A DNA stretch of 64,000 nucleotides from Vibrio sp. JC009 (GTDB lineage: Bacteria > Pseudomonadota > Gammaproteobacteria > Enterobacterales > Vibrionaceae), in contig NZ_CP092106.1 of NCBI RefSeq assembly GCF_029016485.1, forward strand, positions 1,550,001 to 1,614,000, in the 5' to 3' direction. This document shows, piece after piece, positions 1 through 8,376 of this stretch. The stretch's first letter is position 1. Each line of letters begins with the position of its first letter. The translations under genes and the position numbers were made by a program. Under the pieces are notes generated by a model, which was not told the origin of the DNA, searched no databases, and worked only from the letters and a program-made list of their open reading frames with translations.

Positions 1-647
1 ATAAAGATCACTCTGTCGGCCACCTCTTTAGCAAAGCCCATTTCGTGGGTTACACAAAGCATGGTCATACCTTCGTTGGCAAGCTCTACCATTACATCCA
101 GTACTTCACGAACCATTTCCGGGTCAAGCGCGGATGTTGGCTCGTCAAATAGCATGATGTTCGGGTTCATGCACAGTGAGCGGGCGATAGCCACACGCTG
201 TTGCTGACCACCGGATAACTGGCCTGGGTATTTTTCAGCCTGATGCGGGATCTTTACCCGTTCCAGGAACTTCATTGCCAGCTCTTCAGCTTCTTCTTTC
301 GGCATCTTCTTCACCCAGATTGGTGCCAGAGTACAGTTCTCCAGTACAGTCAGGTGAGGGAAGAGATTAAAGTGCTGGAAACACATACCCACGTCTTTAC
401 GGATTGTCTCTATGTCTTTCAGGTCATCCGTCAGCTCATGACCGTTAACCAGAATATGGCCGCGCTGGTGCTCTTCAAGGCGGTTAATACAGCGAATCAT
501 GGTTGATTTACCTGAGCCGGAAGGGCCACAGATAACGATCTTTTCGCCTTTTTTCACCTTTAGGTTGATGTCTTTTAACACGTGGAACTCACCGTACCAC
601 TTGTTCATATCTTTGATTTTGATTACGTGTTCTAGTTGCTGCGTCAT
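1..647 (-). CDS. aapP: Amino-acid ABC transporter ATP-binding subunit (partial, C-terminus off the window)
   Basis: ATPase subunit that powers uptake of polar or general L-amino acids through the AapQ-AapM permeases. The visible 215 residues have the Walker A motif (GPSGSGKST), the Q-loop region ([10 protein letters not shown]), the ABC signature ([12 protein letters not shown]), Walker B ([12 protein letters not shown]) and the switch histidine (CVTHEMGF). The stop codon lies left of base 1. The start ATG at 647 follows the aapM stop region by about 20 bases, as the last gene of aapJQMP. The family assignment (GlnQ/AapP) is secure. The exact amino-acid range is inferred only from the operon partners. 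Confidence 0.95.
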   Translation of the reverse strand, partial: MTQQLEHVIKIKDMNKWYGEFHVLKDINLKVKKGEKIVICGPSGSGKSTMIRCINRLEEHQRGHILVNGHELTDDLKDIETIRKDVGMCFQHFNLFPHLTVLENCTLAPIWVKKMPKEEAEELAMKFLERVKIPHQAEKYPGQLSGGQQQRVAIARSLCMNPNIMLFDEPTSALDPEMVREVLDVMVELANEGMTMLCVTHEMGFAKEVADRVIF

Positions 648-668
648 AATATGTCCTTAAATCTTCTA

Positions 669-1766
669 TTAACGTTTGTGGCCGGTGTGAAGTTTGTTTT
701 CCAGATAGATCGAGTATCTCGACATACCAAAGCAGAAAACCCAGAACACTAACGCGACAAATACATAACTTTCGATTGCAAAGCCTAACCACTTAGGATC
801 GTTGTTTGCTGCCTGTCCGATACCCAGTACATCAAACATACCGATGATCAGAACCAGACTTGTGTCTTTAAACAGGCCAATAAAGGTGTTTACGATGGAT
901 GGAATCGTGATCTTCAGAGCCTGAGGTAAAATAATTAAGCGAATCTTCTGCCAGTAGCCAAGGCCAAGCGCATCAGCCGCTTCGTACTGGCCCTTAGGAA
1001 TCGCCTGAAGGCCGCCACGAACCACTTCTGCCATATAAGCTGCACTGAACATAACCACACCGATAAGAGCACGAAGCAGCTTGTCTGTTTCCGAGCCGCC
1101 GGCCAGAAACAGCGGTAGCATTACCGATGCCATAAAGAGTACGGTAATCAGCGGTACGCCACGCCATACTTCGATATAGATAGTGGAAATGCTGCGGATA
1201 ATCGGCATTTCTGAGCGGCGACTCAGCGCAAGTGCAATACCGATTGGCAGTGATACAACGATGCCCACAATAGCGATAATCAGCGTAACCAGCAGGCCGC
1301 CCCATTTATGCGTCTCAACCACTTCCAGTCCAAAGAAGCCACCGTACAGAAGGGCTGCGATAATGAATGGGTAGATGTTCAGGAAGAACAGAGCAATCCA
1401 TTTACGCTGTGGTGTTTTCTCGTACACCAGTGCGGCAACAAAAATAGCCAGAGTGGCAAAGAACAGCTGAGGTCGCCATAGCTGCGCCTCCGGGTAGAAG
1501 CCGTACATAAACTGGGTCCAGCGTGTGCTGATAAATACCCAGCATGCGCCTTCACGGGTACAGGCATCACGGGTTGTTCCCACCCAGTCTGCATTTAAAA
1601 TTGCCCAGTCAAACAGCGCCGATACAATTGAGAATGCGAAATAGCCCAGAACAAATGTCAGTGCCGTGTTTAGCGGGCTGTTAAACAGGTTTTTACGAAG
1701 CCATCCCGGTATACCCACAGTATTTGCCGGTGGCGGAAGGTCTTCCTGAAATTGATGTACTCTCAT
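669..1766 (-). CDS. aapM: Amino-acid ABC transporter permease AapM
   Basis: Inner-membrane permease of the His/Glu/Gln/Arg family, 365 residues. The C-terminal half has the typical permease core: 'LPIGIALALSRRS', 'IEVWRGVPLITVLFM' and the EAA-type loop 'GQYEAADALGLGYWQKIRLI' that contacts the ATPase. The N-terminal ~130 residues add extra membrane segments, as is usual for AapM compared with small GlnP-type permeases. The start ATG lies one base after the aapQ stop (TAA-G-ATG), and a GGAGAGA ribosome site lies within the aapQ coding end, so translation is probably coupled. It should form a heterodimer with AapQ. Confidence 0.95.
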   Translation of the reverse strand: MRVHQFQEDLPPPANTVGIPGWLRKNLFNSPLNTALTFVLGYFAFSIVSALFDWAILNADWVGTTRDACTREGACWVFISTRWTQFMYGFYPEAQLWRPQLFFATLAIFVAALVYEKTPQRKWIALFFLNIYPFIIAALLYGGFFGLEVVETHKWGGLLVTLIIAIVGIVVSLPIGIALALSRRSEMPIIRSISTIYIEVWRGVPLITVLFMASVMLPLFLAGGSETDKLLRALIGVVMFSAAYMAEVVRGGLQAIPKGQYEAADALGLGYWQKIRLIILPQALKITIPSIVNTFIGLFKDTSLVLIIGMFDVLGIGQAANNDPKWLGFAIESYVFVALVFWVFCFGMSRYSIYLENKLHTGHKR

Positions 1767-1767
1767 C

Positions 1768-3000
1768 TTATCTCTCCACCAATGCTACTTTACGGTTATA
1801 GATGTTCATCAAAAATGAAGTCACAAGACTCAGAGTCAGATAAACGCCCATGGTCATGGCAATAATTTCGATTGCCTGTCCTGTCTGGTTCAGTGTTGTT
1901 CCTGCAAATACAGAAACCAGATCCGGATAGCCGATGGCCATCGCCAGAGAGGAGTTTTTAGTCAGGTTCAGAAACTGACTGGTTAATGGTGGAATAATGA
2001 TTCTCATCGCCTGAGGGATCACAATCAGGCTAAGGGTTTTTGTCTTTGGCAGGCCAAGAGACATAGCCGCTTCTGTCTGGCCGTGGTTTACAGCATTGAT
2101 GCCTGAACGCACGATCTCGGCAATAAAAGATGCCGTATAAATGCTAAGAGCAAGCAGCAGAGCACCAAGCTCAGGGATAATGCTGACACCACCTCTGAAG
2201 TTAAATCCTTTCAGAACAGGGTAGTCACCAGAGATAGGTGAGCCTGCCAGAAGGTAAACTATCGCGGGAAGCAGAACAATCAGCCCAAGCCCGACTTTCA
2301 GCATCGAAGTCTGCTGCCCGGTCTCTTTTTGTCGCATCTTCGCAATGAAGCCGATAATGACAGTAAATATGATGCCGATCAGAAAAGTGCCGATAACAAT
2401 ATCACTGCCTTGCTCAAATACAGGAGCAGGGAAGTACAGACCGCGAACATTTAGAAATATTGCCTCACCAAGGCTGATACTCTGTCTTGCCGATGGCAGA
2501 GCCTGCAGCACGGCGAAATACCAGAAGAAGATCTGAAGCAGCAGAGGGATATTTCGAAATGTCTCGATATAGACTGCAGCCAGACGGCTAACCAGCCAGT
2601 TTGAAGAGAGTCTTGCCACACCGACGGTAAAGCCGATAATAGTGGCAAAAATAATACCTAAAAATGAAACCAGAACGGTATTAAGAAGACCAACCACAAA
2701 GGTATGGCCATATGAGAAGGTTTCATCGTATTCGATCAACGTCAGGCCAATCCCAAAGCCCGCTTCCTGTGACAGGAAGTCAAAACCCGTTGCGATACCA
2801 CGGGCATCCAGGTTACTCAGGGTATTGTTGATAATGTTATAAAAGAAATAAACCAGAGCAAGAATCGCGATAGCCTGAAAGGCGATAGCACGAAAAGTGG
2901 GATTATAAAGAAGGTTTGCGCTTTTGGACGCTTTGTCTTCGATGGCCTTTTTGGCTGTTTCGGCGTCCCCATCTGGTGTTAATCTTGTTGTAAGTTCCAT
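1768..3000 (-). CDS. aapQ: Amino-acid ABC transporter permease AapQ
   Basis: Second permease of the aap system, 410 residues with a cytoplasmic N-terminus and about eight hydrophobic segments. The coupling loop appears as 'GQTEAAMSLGLPKTKTLSLI', and the conserved 'YIETFRNIPLLLQIFFWYF' segment lies in the middle. The long insert between the first and second halves of the permease domain is normal for AapQ. The gene is separated from aapJ by a hairpin with a T-run, so read-through from aapJ probably sets a lower permease level than binding-protein level. GAGG sits about 10 bases before the ATG. Confidence 0.95.
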   Translation of the reverse strand: MELTTRLTPDGDAETAKKAIEDKASKSANLLYNPTFRAIAFQAIAILALVYFFYNIINNTLSNLDARGIATGFDFLSQEAGFGIGLTLIEYDETFSYGHTFVVGLLNTVLVSFLGIIFATIIGFTVGVARLSSNWLVSRLAAVYIETFRNIPLLLQIFFWYFAVLQALPSARQSISLGEAIFLNVRGLYFPAPVFEQGSDIVIGTFLIGIIFTVIIGFIAKMRQKETGQQTSMLKVGLGLIVLLPAIVYLLAGSPISGDYPVLKGFNFRGGVSIIPELGALLLALSIYTASFIAEIVRSGINAVNHGQTEAAMSLGLPKTKTLSLIVIPQAMRIIIPPLTSQFLNLTKNSSLAMAIGYPDLVSVFAGTTLNQTGQAIEIIAMTMGVYLTLSLVTSFLMNIYNRKVALVER

Positions 3001-3021
3001 ACAGCTATGACCTCAAAATCC

Positions 3022-3050
3022 ATAAAAAAAGGGCGGCATCTACCGCCCTT
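3022..3050 (-). terminator. Intercistronic hairpin between aapJ and aapQ
   Basis: On the minus strand AAGGGCGG and CCGCCCTT form an 8-bp stem followed by a run of seven T. It lies between the aapJ stop and the aapQ start, the usual place for a partial terminator that yields more binding protein than permease. Confidence 0.75.
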
Positions 3051-3074
3051 ACATTTAACTTATTCAGTTATGAA

Positions 3075-4103
3075 TTAACGGATTGGTGGAGCGTACATAA
3101 AGCCGCCTTTGCTCCATAGCGCGTTCACGCCGCGAGCGATTTTAAGTGGAGAGCCTTCACCCACCTGAGCTTCAAATACTTCGCCGTAGTTACCAACCTG
3201 CTTAACAATCTGGTAGCCCCAGTCGTCGCGGATACCCAGGCCTTTACCTTTAGGGCCGTCTACACCAAGAATACGCTTAACGTTTGGATCTTTAGATTTA
3301 AGCATCTGGTCAGCGTTTGCCTGAGTGATGCCGTACTCTTCTGCGTTTATCATTGCAGATAGTGTCCACTTCGCGATGTTGAACCACTGGTCATCACCCT
3401 GACGCACAACCGGGCCAAGAGGCTCTTTAGAGATAATTTCCGGCAGAACCATTGCTGAATCCGGGTTTGTCAGTGTTATGCGCAGGCCGTAAAGACCAGA
3501 CTGGTCAGTACTTAGTACGTCACAACGGTCAGCGTCGAAGCCTGAAGAAGTCTGTGCTGCTGTGTCAAATACAACCGGCTTGTAAGACATGCCGTTTTCA
3601 CGGAAGTAGTCAGCAAGGTTTAGCTCTGTTGTGGTACCAGACTGAACACATACCGATGCACCATCCAGTTCTTTAGCGCTGCTAATACCAAGATCTTTCT
3701 TCACCATAAAGCCCTGGCCATCGTAGTAAGTTACACCTACGAAGTTCAGACCCAGTGAAGTATCACGGTGCAGAGTCCAGGTTGTGTTACGAGAAAGAAC
3801 ATCAATCTCACCTGACTGAAGTGCAGTAAAGCGCTCTTTTGCTGTCAGCGGAACGTATTTAACTTTAGTCTTATCACCTAAAACTGCAGAAGCCAGAGCC
3901 TGACAGTAAGCAACGTCGATACCTTCCCATTCACCTTTTTCATTTGGAATAGAGAAACCAGCAAGAGAAGTACTCACACCACAAGTTAGCATGCCTTCTT
4001 TCATTACTTTATCCAGTGTGCCTTCTGCTGCCGATGCCGTGTTAGACATCAGAGCAGTTGATGCTGCTACAGCTGCAGCAATAATAGTCAGTTTATTCGC
4101 CAT
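3075..4103 (-). CDS. aapJ: Periplasmic amino-acid-binding protein AapJ
   Basis: Solute-binding protein (SBP family 3) that captures amino acids in the periplasm and delivers them to AapQM. I place the start at the ATG at 4103, which has an AGGAAGGA ribosome site and opens a clear signal peptide (MANKLTIIAAAVAAS... cleaved near SNTASAAE), giving 342 residues. An in-frame upstream ATG at 4202 would put 33 charged residues before the signal peptide and is unlikely. The binding-protein signature 'CGVSTSLAGFSIPNEKGEWE' begins the mature domain, and 'LSRNTTWTLHRDTSLGLNF' is typical of AapJ/BztA. First gene of the operon. Confidence 0.95.
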   Translation of the reverse strand: MANKLTIIAAAVAASTALMSNTASAAEGTLDKVMKEGMLTCGVSTSLAGFSIPNEKGEWEGIDVAYCQALASAVLGDKTKVKYVPLTAKERFTALQSGEIDVLSRNTTWTLHRDTSLGLNFVGVTYYDGQGFMVKKDLGISSAKELDGASVCVQSGTTTELNLADYFRENGMSYKPVVFDTAAQTSSGFDADRCDVLSTDQSGLYGLRITLTNPDSAMVLPEIISKEPLGPVVRQGDDQWFNIAKWTLSAMINAEEYGITQANADQMLKSKDPNVKRILGVDGPKGKGLGIRDDWGYQIVKQVGNYGEVFEAQVGEGSPLKIARGVNALWSKGGFMYAPPIR

Positions 4104-4345
4104 TTGTATCCTTCCTGTAGTATCCACTTTGAACCAGGTAACACCTGATACATGTTTGTAATCTGTTGTGTTTTGCAGAGCCTTGATAAGTGCTAAAGTC
4201 ATTTATAAAGGCTTATAATATTTATCTGTACGGTGTTTTGATTTCGTAAAATGTCGTTAAAATCATTGAACATGCAGTGAAATCATCAGAACCGAACGAT
4301 TACTAGGATGGCGAATACTGGCTCCCGTGTAAATAGTGCAAAATC

Positions 4346-4360
4346 GCACCACCTTGGTGA
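4346..4360. promoter_or_regulatory. Possible NtrC-like half-perfect palindrome
   Basis: GCACCACCTTGGTGA fits the NtrC pattern GCAC-N7-GTGC with one mismatch in the last base and has a symmetric CACCA/TGGTG core. It lies about 245 bases upstream of the aapJ start. NtrC control of amino-acid transporters is known in other bacteria. The role here is inferred. Confidence 0.3.
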
Positions 4361-4499
4361 TTTAGAGCATAAAGTAGGTCGGAAAAGAATTAGTCATTAT
4401 TTAGTCCTGATTTGGTGGTGCAAAACAAAATATCACACAGATGCGGTATTTAAATTTGATAGTAAAAAATTGAAGCCTGGTCATTCTCGCCACTTAGGT

Positions 4500-4514
4500 G
4501 CACACCTTTGGTGC
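4500..4514. promoter_or_regulatory. Possible NtrC-like site (exact GCAC-N7-GTGC)
   Basis: GCACACCTTTGGTGC matches the NtrC half-site arrangement exactly. It lies 38 bases before the siroheme-synthase-like start and about 400 bases from aapJ, a distance compatible with an enhancer. No matching -24/-12 promoter was seen. Confidence 0.3.
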
Positions 4515-4551
4515 GCTGTGCCAGAGTTCATTATTTTAGGTAAGGAACGCG

Positions 4552-5496
4552 ATGCAATATTTTCCTCTGTATATGGATTTAAAAGGTAAACCTGTACTGG
4601 TTGTTGGCGGGGGCGAAGTGGCTTCCCGCAAAGTCGAAACGCTTGTCAGGGCAGGGGCTGAGATCACTCTGGTTTCCCCTGAGCTGACAGAGACACTGCA
4701 TAGTTATGTGGATGATAAAAAATGTAAATGGGTCAAGGAGCGCTACGACAGTAAATATATGCAGGGTTTTGTTCAGGTTTGGGCAACCACAGATGATTCT
4801 GATTTAAACCACCAGGTGCATGCTGATGCGAAGGCCGGGAATATACTGGTCAATGTTGTCGATGATAAAGACTATTGTGACTTTATTACGCCCTCTATTG
4901 TAAACAGAGGCCGGATTCAGATAGGGATTTCCAGCGGTGGCAGTTCACCTGTGCTGGTAAGAAATATAAGAGAGCGTCTGGAAGCGGCTTTACCGCAGAA
5001 TGTGTCGGTGCTGGCCGACTTTGCACAAGAGCAGAGAGAGGAAATAAAGAAAACTTTTCCGACAGTAGAAGAAAGGCGGATTTTCTGGGAGCGGTTCTTC
5101 GCTATGCCTGAGTTAGAACAGGCTGATAATAAAGAGAAAATAGCACAATTATATACAGAGCAGTTAAATCATGAATACAGAGTGACAATGTCACTTAATG
5201 CCATTGAATATGGCAGTGATGTGGAGCTGTTATCAATCAAAGCGCTCCGCCTGATGCAGAAAGCGGAGCTTATTCTTCACCCGAAAACCTGCCCGCCCGA
5301 GTTTATTGATTTATGCCGCAGGGACGCAGAGCGACGAGAGTACTATTCAGTCCACGATCTTAAAGACAAACTGGATAAAGCAGAGATAGACAGTGTTAAC
5401 TCGATTTGCATTTTTATGCAAAAAGGGGAGGTTGAGAGAAGTGAGGAACTGGCGGAGTTTGTTGAGGGTGTTCAGGTATTGAAAGTGGTTGGGTAG
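4552..5496 (+). CDS. Precorrin-2 dehydrogenase/ferrochelatase-like protein (CysG N-terminal half) with a degenerate methyltransferase tail
   Basis: Residues 1 to about 205 match the N-terminal half of CysG, which oxidises precorrin-2 with NAD and inserts iron to make siroheme. Visible are the NAD loop (VVGGGEVASRK), the catalytic 'NVVDD' region, 'FITPSIVNR' and 'SSGGSSPVLVR'. Residues ~210-314 align with the start of the CysG uroporphyrinogen methyltransferase domain ('ELLSIKALRLMQKAELILH', 'CRRDAERREYY'). The SAM-binding GAGPGD loop is replaced by 'NAIEYGSD', and the domain ends about 100 residues in. It should therefore keep dehydrogenase/chelatase activity but not methylate. The start has TAAGGAA upstream. 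A matS site lies inside the gene. Confidence 0.88.
   Translation: MQYFPLYMDLKGKPVLVVGGGEVASRKVETLVRAGAEITLVSPELTETLHSYVDDKKCKWVKERYDSKYMQGFVQVWATTDDSDLNHQVHADAKAGNILVNVVDDKDYCDFITPSIVNRGRIQIGISSGGSSPVLVRNIRERLEAALPQNVSVLADFAQEQREEIKKTFPTVEERRIFWERFFAMPELEQADNKEKIAQLYTEQLNHEYRVTMSLNAIEYGSDVELLSIKALRLMQKAELILHPKTCPPEFIDLCRRDAERREYYSVHDLKDKLDKAEIDSVNSICIFMQKGEVERSEELAEFVEGVQVLKVVG
4649..4656 (+). other. KOPS-type octamer GGGCAGGG pointing to dif
   Basis: Exact GGGNAGGG on the plus strand, left of dif. This is the orientation expected for directing the FtsK translocase toward dif at 38329. Confidence 0.55.
5182..5194. other. matS site (MatP-binding), exact consensus
   Basis: GTGACAATGTCAC matches GTGACRNYGTCAC at every position. 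It is one of three exact copies in the window, which also encodes MatP. Confidence 0.85.
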
Positions 5497-5589
5497 AGCT
5501 GTCAGTTATCAGCAAAAACATTGTTTTTCATCTGATTAGAGTATGGTGGAGCTGAAAGTGTTTCGTGCCATATTATGCCTAGATATGCA

Positions 5590-5611
5590 TTCCCACGCTG
5601 GAGCGTGGGAA
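5590..5611. repeat. REP-like palindrome between convergent genes
   Basis: TTCCCACGCT and AGCGTGGGAA form a perfect 10-bp stem with a GG loop, followed by CGAGAGC. It lies between the convergent siroheme gene and yajQ. The sequence resembles short palindromes scattered in gammaproteobacterial genomes. No T-run follows, so it is not a standard terminator. Confidence 0.6.
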
Positions 5612-5639
5612 CGAGAGCAATACGGGCGGTGCGGGTACA

Positions 5640-6122
5640 TCAATCCCTAAAATTATTAAACTGAAACGGCTGTCCCAGTTCCGACTCTTTAATCAAAGCA
5701 ATCGCCTGTTGCAGGTCATCGCGCTTTTTGCCGTTTACGCGAACCTTGTCGCCCTGAATCGATGACTGAACTTTGATCTTCGCATCTTTAATCGTCTTAA
5801 CGACTTTTTTGGCCGTCAGCGTATCAATGCCCTGCTTAAACTCCACATCCTGATACCAGTTTTTACCTGAGTGAACAGAGTCTTTAACTTCCATCGCTTT
5901 GGCATCAACACCGCGTTTTGCCAGATTGTTGCGCAGGATATCCATCATCTGTTTAAGCTGAAAATCATCTTCAGCACCCAGCTTTACTACTTCGCCATTA
6001 AGTTCGAAACTGGCATCAACATTTCTGAAATCGAAGCGGGTTGATAGCTCACGGTTGGAGTTGTCTACTGAGTTTCTTAGTTCAACCGTATCGACTTCAG
6101 AAACAATATCAAATGAAGGCAT
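5640..6122 (-). CDS. yajQ: YajQ family nucleotide-binding protein
   Basis: Small cytoplasmic protein of the UPF0234/YajQ family, 160 residues, the usual length. It starts '[20 protein letters not shown]' and contains '[16 protein letters not shown]', '[21 protein letters not shown]' (two parts) and '[21 protein letters not shown]', all family hallmarks. YajQ proteins bind nucleotides, and a Xanthomonas member binds cyclic di-GMP. The cellular role here is not known. The ATG at 6122 is chosen because it matches the family N-terminus and has GGGAGAGA just upstream. It lies 14 bases after the DAHP synthase stop, so the two are probably co-transcribed. Confidence 0.93.
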   Translation of the reverse strand: MPSFDIVSEVDTVELRNSVDNSNRELSTRFDFRNVDASFELNGEVVKLGAEDDFQLKQMMDILRNNLAKRGVDAKAMEVKDSVHSGKNWYQDVEFKQGIDTLTAKKVVKTIKDAKIKVQSSIQGDKVRVNGKKRDDLQQAIALIKESELGQPFQFNNFRD

Positions 6123-6136
6123 CTTTTCTCTCCCTA

Positions 6137-7189
6137 TTATCGGCTTTCTTTTACTGCAGCAGACAGCATATCCAGCATTTCTGCGGTGTGCTCCCAGCTC
6201 AGGCATGGATCTGTGATGGACTGACCGTATTTCAGATTTGAAATATCCGTCATTGGCTGGTTGCCTTCCTCAATAAAGCTTTCGGCCATAATGCCGGCGA
6301 TAAACTTGCTGCCTGAGCGGATCTGTTTGCAGATATCTTCAGCTACTTCCAGTTGTTTGCGGTGCTGCTTCTGGCAGTTTGCGTGGCTAAAGTCCACAAC
6401 CAGGCGCTGCGGCAGATCGAACTGCGCAAGCTTTGAACAGGCTTCGCTGACATAAGTGGCATCATAATTCGGGCCTGTATCACCACCACGCAGGATAACG
6501 TGCCCAAACGGGTTGCCGCTTGTGCGGTATACCGTCATACGGCCGTTTTTATCCGGTGAGTAAAAGTAATGAGAAGCCTTTGCAGCACGAATGGCATCAG
6601 TAGCTATCTTAACATTGCCGTTGGTGCCGTTTTTAAAGCCCACCGGACAGGAAAGTGCAGAAGCCATTTCACGGTGAATTTGCGACTCTGTGGTGCGGGC
6701 TCCAATAGCGCCCCAGCTGATTAAGTCTGCAATGTACTGACCTGTGATCATATCCAGAAACTCGGTAGCCGTTGCCAGGCCAAGCTTGTTGATATCAAGA
6801 AGCAGTTTACGGGCTTTTAGCAGACCGGTTTCCAGCGCATAAGAACCATCCAGATTGGGATCGGTAATCAGGCCTTTCCAGCCAACAACGGTGCGCGGCT
6901 TTTCAAAGTAAGTACGCATAACGATAAACAGCTCGTCACTGTACTGTTTCTGTATCGCACTCAGGCGGTGGGCATAGTCCAGAGCCGCCTCTGTATCATG
7001 GACAGAGCAGGGGCCAACAATAACTAATAGTCTGTCGTCTTTTCCCAGCAGGATATCTTCAATCTGACGACGGGAGGCTTCAATTCGTTCGGCAACATCA
7101 TCCGTTAGCGGATGCTGGTTAACTAACTCAGCCGGAGCCGGCATAGGGCCAAGCGGCTGAGTTCTTAATTCGTCTGTTTTTAATGGCAT
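6137..7189 (-). CDS. aroH: 3-deoxy-7-phosphoheptulonate (DAHP) synthase, AroH-like
   Basis: Class I DAHP synthase joining phosphoenolpyruvate and erythrose-4-phosphate, the first step of the shikimate pathway. The sequence has '[11 protein letters not shown]', '[16 protein letters not shown]', '[20 protein letters not shown]', 'GFKNGTNGN' and '[12 protein letters not shown]'. Compared from memory with the three E. coli isozymes it is closest to the Trp-sensitive AroH (shared 'ASHMFLSPDKNGQMT'-like, '[16 protein letters not shown]' and 'GIMAESF' segments). Automated pipelines may call it aroG. Length 350 residues is normal. The upstream 190 bases hold no clear TrpR operator, so feedback control is inferred only from resemblance. 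Confidence 0.88.
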   Translation of the reverse strand: MPLKTDELRTQPLGPMPAPAELVNQHPLTDDVAERIEASRRQIEDILLGKDDRLLVIVGPCSVHDTEAALDYAHRLSAIQKQYSDELFIVMRTYFEKPRTVVGWKGLITDPNLDGSYALETGLLKARKLLLDINKLGLATATEFLDMITGQYIADLISWGAIGARTTESQIHREMASALSCPVGFKNGTNGNVKIATDAIRAAKASHYFYSPDKNGRMTVYRTSGNPFGHVILRGGDTGPNYDATYVSEACSKLAQFDLPQRLVVDFSHANCQKQHRKQLEVAEDICKQIRSGSKFIAGIMAESFIEEGNQPMTDISNLKYGQSITDPCLSWEHTAEMLDMLSAAVKESR

Positions 7190-7305
7190 GTTCGCGCCTG
7201 TTCTTGTAATTTCGAAGCGGTAAAGATAACGGAAATCACATAAGGAATAAACTCGTTTAGTTGATAATAGTTAATCTTAAAGGCAACGGTTGTCTATAAA
7301 GGTAA

Positions 7306-7333
7306 TAGGTGACAGGACAAGCTTTGCTCTACC
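7306..7333. repeat. Short dispersed hairpin element, copy 1
   Basis: A 28-base stretch beginning TAGGTGACAGGAC and ending CTCTACC resembles the stretch right after the pepN stop (20292-20319); about 20 of 28 positions agree. Both copies lie between genes. Confidence 0.4.
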
Positions 7334-7382
7334 CCCCAGATAACGTATAATCACCGCCGGTTTAACTATGAGACGTGTGTAG

Positions 7383-8216
7383 ATGATTAAAGTTGGTCAA
7401 ATTAATACTCTGGAAGTGGTAAAAAAGGAAGAGTTCGGGCTGTTTCTGGATGCAGATGATTACGGTAGCGTTTTGCTGCCTAATAAACGTGCTCCTGAGG
7501 ACGTTAAGCCTGGCGATAAGCTGGATGTTTTCCTTTACTTCGATTCAGACAGCCAACTGACCGCTACCACTGAAAAGCCTGTTGCTCAGGTGGGTGAGTG
7601 GGGCCTGATGAAGATTGAGGGCGTTAACGCAACCGGTGCTTTTGTAAACTGGGGCATTGAGAAGAAAGATCTTCTTGTTCCGTTTAGCGAGCAGCGTGCC
7701 CGTTTCCGTGCGGGTCAGGAGATTCTGGTTTACGTTTATACCGACCGCGCATCCGGCCGGATCGTGGGCACCACTAAGTTTAATAAGTTGCTGGATAAGA
7801 CGCCTGCAAACTATACGAAAAACCAGCAGGTGGATCTGATTGTCGCTGAGAGAAGCGACCTTGGCTACAAAGCCATTATCAATGGTGCGCACTGGGGCAT
7901 GATTTTCAGCTCTGACGTATTTGGAAAGCTGTTTATCGGTAAACGCCTGAAGGGCTATATCAAGAATATCCGTGAAGATGGCAAAATAGACCTGTCTCTG
8001 CAAAAAATCGGTACGGCTAAGATGGACGATCTGAGCCAGAAGGTTCTGGATATGCTGGAGAAAAAGGATGGATTTCTGCCGTTAAATGATAAGTCTGCTC
8101 CGGAAGCGATCTTCGCCGTTTTCAGAACCAGTAAAGGGACATTTAAGAAGACGATTGGCGGACTGTATAAGAGCGGCAAGATTACCATCGAAAAAGAGGG
8201 TATCCGTCTTAACTAA
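7383..8216 (+). CDS. cvfB: CvfB-like RNA-binding protein with S1 domains
   Basis: 277-residue protein of the CvfB/YitL family. It has repeated S1-type RNA-binding modules (about residues 1-60, 70-130 and 140-205, e.g. 'FGLFLDADDYGSVLLPNKRAP' in two parts and 'GAFVNWGIEKKDLLVPFSEQ') and a C-terminal winged-helix domain (~215-277, 'SAPEAIFAVFRTSKGTFKK'). Family members bind RNA and affect virulence-factor expression in Staphylococcus; the Vibrio target is unknown. It is probably transcribed alone. It ends convergent with rsmF, and the stop is followed by a hairpin that can terminate the opposing transcript. Confidence 0.85.
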   Translation: MIKVGQINTLEVVKKEEFGLFLDADDYGSVLLPNKRAPEDVKPGDKLDVFLYFDSDSQLTATTEKPVAQVGEWGLMKIEGVNATGAFVNWGIEKKDLLVPFSEQRARFRAGQEILVYVYTDRASGRIVGTTKFNKLLDKTPANYTKNQQVDLIVAERSDLGYKAIINGAHWGMIFSSDVFGKLFIGKRLKGYIKNIREDGKIDLSLQKIGTAKMDDLSQKVLDMLEKKDGFLPLNDKSAPEAIFAVFRTSKGTFKKTIGGLYKSGKITIEKEGIRLN

Positions 8217-8243
8217 AAAAAGAGCCCAGCGTAGAGCCGGGCT
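8214..8243 (-). terminator. Terminator for the letAB-rsmF side
   Basis: On the minus strand AGCCC-GGC pairs with GC-TGGGCT (one mismatch in the stem), followed by seven T. The T-run overlaps the cvfB stop. Confidence 0.55.
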
Positions 8244-8251
8244 TAGGGGAA

Positions 8252-8269
8252 AGGCTCCGGAAGGAGCCT
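8252..8269. other. Hairpin with GNRA loop
   Basis: AGGCTCC and GGAGCCT pair perfectly around a GGAA loop just beyond cvfB. No T-run follows; it could protect the cvfB mRNA end. Confidence 0.4.
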
Positions 8270-8348
8270 GCGCTAATCATTATTGATAGTTTAGTACAGA
8301 CTTTTGGCTTTGCCAGTCTTTCCCCATCTTTCGAAGCCCAGGTTACCG

Positions 8349-8376
8349 TTTTAATAGAGCTAAGGCTCTATTAAAA
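8349..8376. other. Perfect 12-bp hairpin spanning the rsmF stop codon
   Basis: TTTTAATAGAGC and GCTCTATTAAAA flank a four-base loop. The rsmF stop codon (8371-8373) lies inside one arm. The arms end in T-runs on both strands, so it may act as a bidirectional terminator or mRNA-end stabiliser. Confidence 0.55.

Larger units (their letters stand above)
4104..4551. other. Intergenic region between divergent aapJ and the siroheme-synthase-like gene
   Basis: This 448-base gap must hold the promoters for both neighbours. It is AT-rich near aapJ (an AATATTATAA stretch around 4213-4222 could serve as a -10 on the minus strand). Two GCAC-N7-GTGC-type palindromes lie nearer the right gene. I looked on the minus strand for a -24/-12 (sigma-54) promoter and saw none that is convincing. 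A 93-codon open frame at 4308-4589 overlaps the next gene and looks non-coding. Confidence 0.5.

Noticed and set aside
4104..4320. Sigma-54 promoter for aapJ
   Set aside because: No TGGCAC-N5-TTGC-like sequence with proper spacing was found on the minus strand.
4308..4589. 93-codon open frame before the siroheme-like gene
   Set aside because: It overlaps the real start of the next gene, lacks a ribosome site and has no protein-like pattern; the region looks like a promoter.
7190..7300. Possible TrpR operator before the AroH-like gene
   Set aside because: Only scattered TAGTT words (TTTAGTTGATAATAGTTAAT); no symmetric match to the TrpR operator.
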